The notes under the pieces are model-generated. The model saw nothing but the letters and a program-made list of their open reading frames with translations, was not told where the DNA came from and did not search any database. A program made the position numbers and the translations under genes. 64,000 nt of DNA from Marisediminitalea alba (GTDB lineage: Bacteria > Pseudomonadota > Gammaproteobacteria > Enterobacterales > Alteromonadaceae), in contig NZ_PVNP01000203.1 in the NCBI RefSeq assembly GCF_002993365.1, forward strand, positions 26,226-90,225, written 5' to 3'. Below, in pieces: positions 62,271-64,000 of this stretch (its first letter is position 1; each line of letters starts with the position of its first letter).

Positions 62271-63188
62271 TTAACTGGATACCGTTGCCAATGACTGATT
62301 CTGTTTAACCCGGTTGATGTCGGTAATGGGGGGCGCACCAAACAACCGGCTGTATTCACGACTAAATTGTGAAGGGCTTTCATAGCCCACCTGATAGCCT
62401 GCTGCAGAAGCTTCAATGCCTTCATACAGCATAATGCGACGTGCTTCATTCAGGCGTATATGTTTTTGATACTGAAGCGGGGACATTGCAGTAATCGATT
62501 TAAAGCCGCTGTATAACGCTGACTCACTCATATGCACTACATCAGCAAGATCTTTCACTTTTAGCGGTGAATTAAAATTCTTACGAATAATTTCAATGAC
62601 TTTACTAATTCGGTTAGCGTTGGAGTCATATAACAAAAACTGTCGAAGTTGATTACCGGCAGGGCCTTTAAGCATACGGTACATCAGTTCCCGTTTTAAC
62701 ATTGGCAGCATAATCGGAATATCCTGCGGTGAATCATGTAACGCGAGCAAGCGTGCAAAGGTTGACATGGATTCAACATCGGCATCGACCATCTTAATAC
62801 AGCTTTTTTGACAGGGTTCAGATTTGTGTTCGGCCATGTCAATCAACAGTTCAGACAATTCTCGCAAATCCAGTGAGACACTAATTCCGATATAGGGGCT
62901 GGTTTCACAAGCTTGCACAATTTCACCAGTGACCGGCATCATAATCGGGATAATGAGATAGCTTAACTCGTTGTAGTGAATTTTCTGATCACCCACGTAC
63001 AAATTTTTGCTGCCTTGTAAAAGCAGACACACCATAGGCTCATAAATAGTCGGACTATTGCAGGTTTTAGACGAACTGCGTAACGTTCTGACACCTGGTA
63101 CATTGGTGTCGTTGAAGCCTTCTTCAGTGCTAACTCGCTCCGTCAGCGCGATTAACGACTTTTGATATTGTTTGAGTTGCTGATCCAT
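62271..63188 (-). CDS. AraC-family transcriptional regulator
   Basis: A 305-residue regulator with an N-terminal AraC-type ligand domain (YEPMVCLLLQGSKNLYVGDQ) and a C-terminal HTH_18 domain (NFNSPLKVKDLADVVHMSES, ALYSGFKSITAMSPLQYQKH, then ...AAGYQVGYESPSQFSREYSR). The sequence seems complete. Its start is 31 bases from the end of an IS66-type element, so its own promoter may be cut off or replaced. Its target genes are unknown; the CMD/MerR pair lies next to it. Confidence 0.9.
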   Translation of the reverse strand: MDQQLKQYQKSLIALTERVSTEEGFNDTNVPGVRTLRSSSKTCNSPTIYEPMVCLLLQGSKNLYVGDQKIHYNELSYLIIPIMMPVTGEIVQACETSPYIGISVSLDLRELSELLIDMAEHKSEPCQKSCIKMVDADVESMSTFARLLALHDSPQDIPIMLPMLKRELMYRMLKGPAGNQLRQFLLYDSNANRISKVIEIIRKNFNSPLKVKDLADVVHMSESALYSGFKSITAMSPLQYQKHIRLNEARRIMLYEGIEASAAGYQVGYESPSQFSREYSRLFGAPPITDINRVKQNQSLATVSS

Positions 63189-63219
63189 AAATCCCCCGAA
63201 TTATCGGGTGTAGTATAAC

Positions 63220-64000
63220 GTAAGCGATCAATATAGACCCGGATCACCCCATTTTATCTAAATCGCTCGTCAATTTTTTGTCCGCGAATTTCTCTTTCCA
63301 GACTCTTGGCGTCAGGTCGAGTACATCTTTGGCCGGGTGCAGTGCTACACGCTGCAATACATCCACCAGATAATGGTAGGGATTGACGCCTTGCAGGCGG
63401 CAAGTCACCATCAGGCTTTGTAATATGCCCAGTTGTTCAGCCCCGAGTTCGGACCAACAGAACAAATAGTTTTTTCTGCCCATGGGGATTACCCGCAGTG
63501 CCCGCTCAAGATGATTGGTGTCCATGGGTAACGCGGGGTTACTCAGGAACACCTTGAGTTGGCTCTCTCGCTCAGCGGTGTAATGAAGCGCCTTGGCGAA
63601 GGGGGATTTGGGTAGTAAATCAGTGCGCTGTCGTTGTTGGTAGACCCACCGGAAGAAGTCAGTCACGAGTGGTTCGCTGTGTTGTTGGCGGTAGGTATGG
63701 ATATCGGCCAGGTCTGATTGCTTATCCCGGATGTGTTTTTCATGCCGGTAGAGTGTGGCGATAATATCCAATGCCTGTTGTGCGGTGTGAGGCTCACTGT
63801 CGAGGGCTTTTTCAAAGCCTCTGCGCATGTGTACCCAACAGGCAGCGTGCACAATCTGCCGTTCGTGTTGATTTAATTGTTCAACCGTTTTGGTGTAAGC
63901 GGCATAGCCATCTGTGAGCAAGGTACCGGTAAAGTCCTGTAACTGTGCTTTGGCGTGCAACATGCCCCGGCTGTGACTCCAGGTAAACGCCACCTCATCA
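63220..64000 (-). mobile_element. IS66-family insertion sequence, one end (partial)
   Basis: The element is identified by the transposase gene and by GTAAGCG at 63220-63226, the terminal sequence typical of IS66-family inverted repeats. The other end lies beyond the window, so the size and the target duplication cannot be read; the 8 bases just outside are AGTATAAC. It inserted right before the AraC regulator. Confidence 0.75.
63244..64000 (-). CDS. tnpC: IS66-family transposase (TnpC), C-terminal part
   Basis: The frame is open to the right edge, and the visible 252 residues are the catalytic C-terminal half of an IS66 DDE transposase. TGTLLTDGYAAY gives an Asp of the triad, CWVHMRRGFEKAL follows, and NHLERALRVIPMGRKNYLFC carries the Glu. 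A C-terminal IS66 domain (GVNPYHYLVDVLQRV) is complete through the stop. The first Asp of the triad lies outside the window. No frameshift or internal stop is seen, so the visible part is intact. Confidence 0.9.
   Translation of the reverse strand, partial: DEVAFTWSHSRGMLHAKAQLQDFTGTLLTDGYAAYTKTVEQLNQHERQIVHAACWVHMRRGFEKALDSEPHTAQQALDIIATLYRHEKHIRDKQSDLADIHTYRQQHSEPLVTDFFRWVYQQRQRTDLLPKSPFAKALHYTAERESQLKVFLSNPALPMDTNHLERALRVIPMGRKNYLFCWSELGAEQLGILQSLMVTCRLQGVNPYHYLVDVLQRVALHPAKDVLDLTPRVWKEKFADKKLTSDLDKMG

Overview
The window is chromosomal DNA of a marine-type gammaproteobacterium, most likely Alteromonadales (an Alteromonas relative; the genus cannot be fixed from sequence alone). The gene order pepN ... 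pyrD - rlmKL - (glutaredoxin) - uup ... rmf - fabA resembles the enterobacterial pyrD-to-fabA block with local replacements. The 180-kDa-class NAD-glutamate dehydrogenase, DUF3466, DUF2835 and UPF0231 proteins fit this group. No rRNA, tRNA or CRISPR array was recognised.

Layout. (1) 1-24 kb, mostly core: pepN and DUF2835; a DUF1302/DUF1329/YCF48/RND envelope module; the giant glutamate dehydrogenase; pyrD-rlmKL-glutaredoxin-uup, coupled by 1-4 base overlaps from pyrD to uup; DUF3466; DUF817; rmf, which is very short; and fabA with a near-perfect FabR-type operator. (2) 24.4-29.2 kb, a light-repair cluster: a cryptochrome-DASH gene divergent from a class I CPD photolyase, an FeS-containing (6-4)-type photolyase and a DUF2256 zinc-ribbon gene. 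(3) 29.3-33.7 kb, an Anbu (ancestral proteasome-like) locus: a zinc peptidase whose 3' end overlaps the Anbu gene, and a divergent ATP-grasp/alpha-E pair. The usual transglutaminase is not here. (4) 33.8-51.5 kb, accessory and mixed: four small solute-binding-like proteins without transporters, AcuR-AcuI (acrylyl-CoA detoxification), a diguanylate cyclase, a secreted amidohydrolase, an isolated catechol 2,3-dioxygenase, several small metallopeptidase-like genes, a hybrid histidine kinase and a divergent pair of phosphoribosyltransferase paralogues. (5) 51.6-61 kb, a catabolic cluster: TonB receptor, GAF protein, HyuA and HyuB in one minus-strand operon, facing a large MalT/LuxR-type ATPase regulator, with GGGTAG repeats between them. 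(6) 61-64 kb: MerR plus a Tat-exported carboxymuconolactone decarboxylase-like protein, an AraC regulator, and the end of an IS66-family element that runs off the window.

The parts that look most like functional systems not fully explained by their annotations are: the Anbu locus with its substituted neighbour peptidase; the TonB-GAF-HyuAB-MalT cluster with its repeat operator; the family of orphan binding proteins sharing an RGLLG signature, one behind a 13-bp inverted repeat that could hide its start codon; and the DUF1302-DUF1329-YCF48-RND envelope module.
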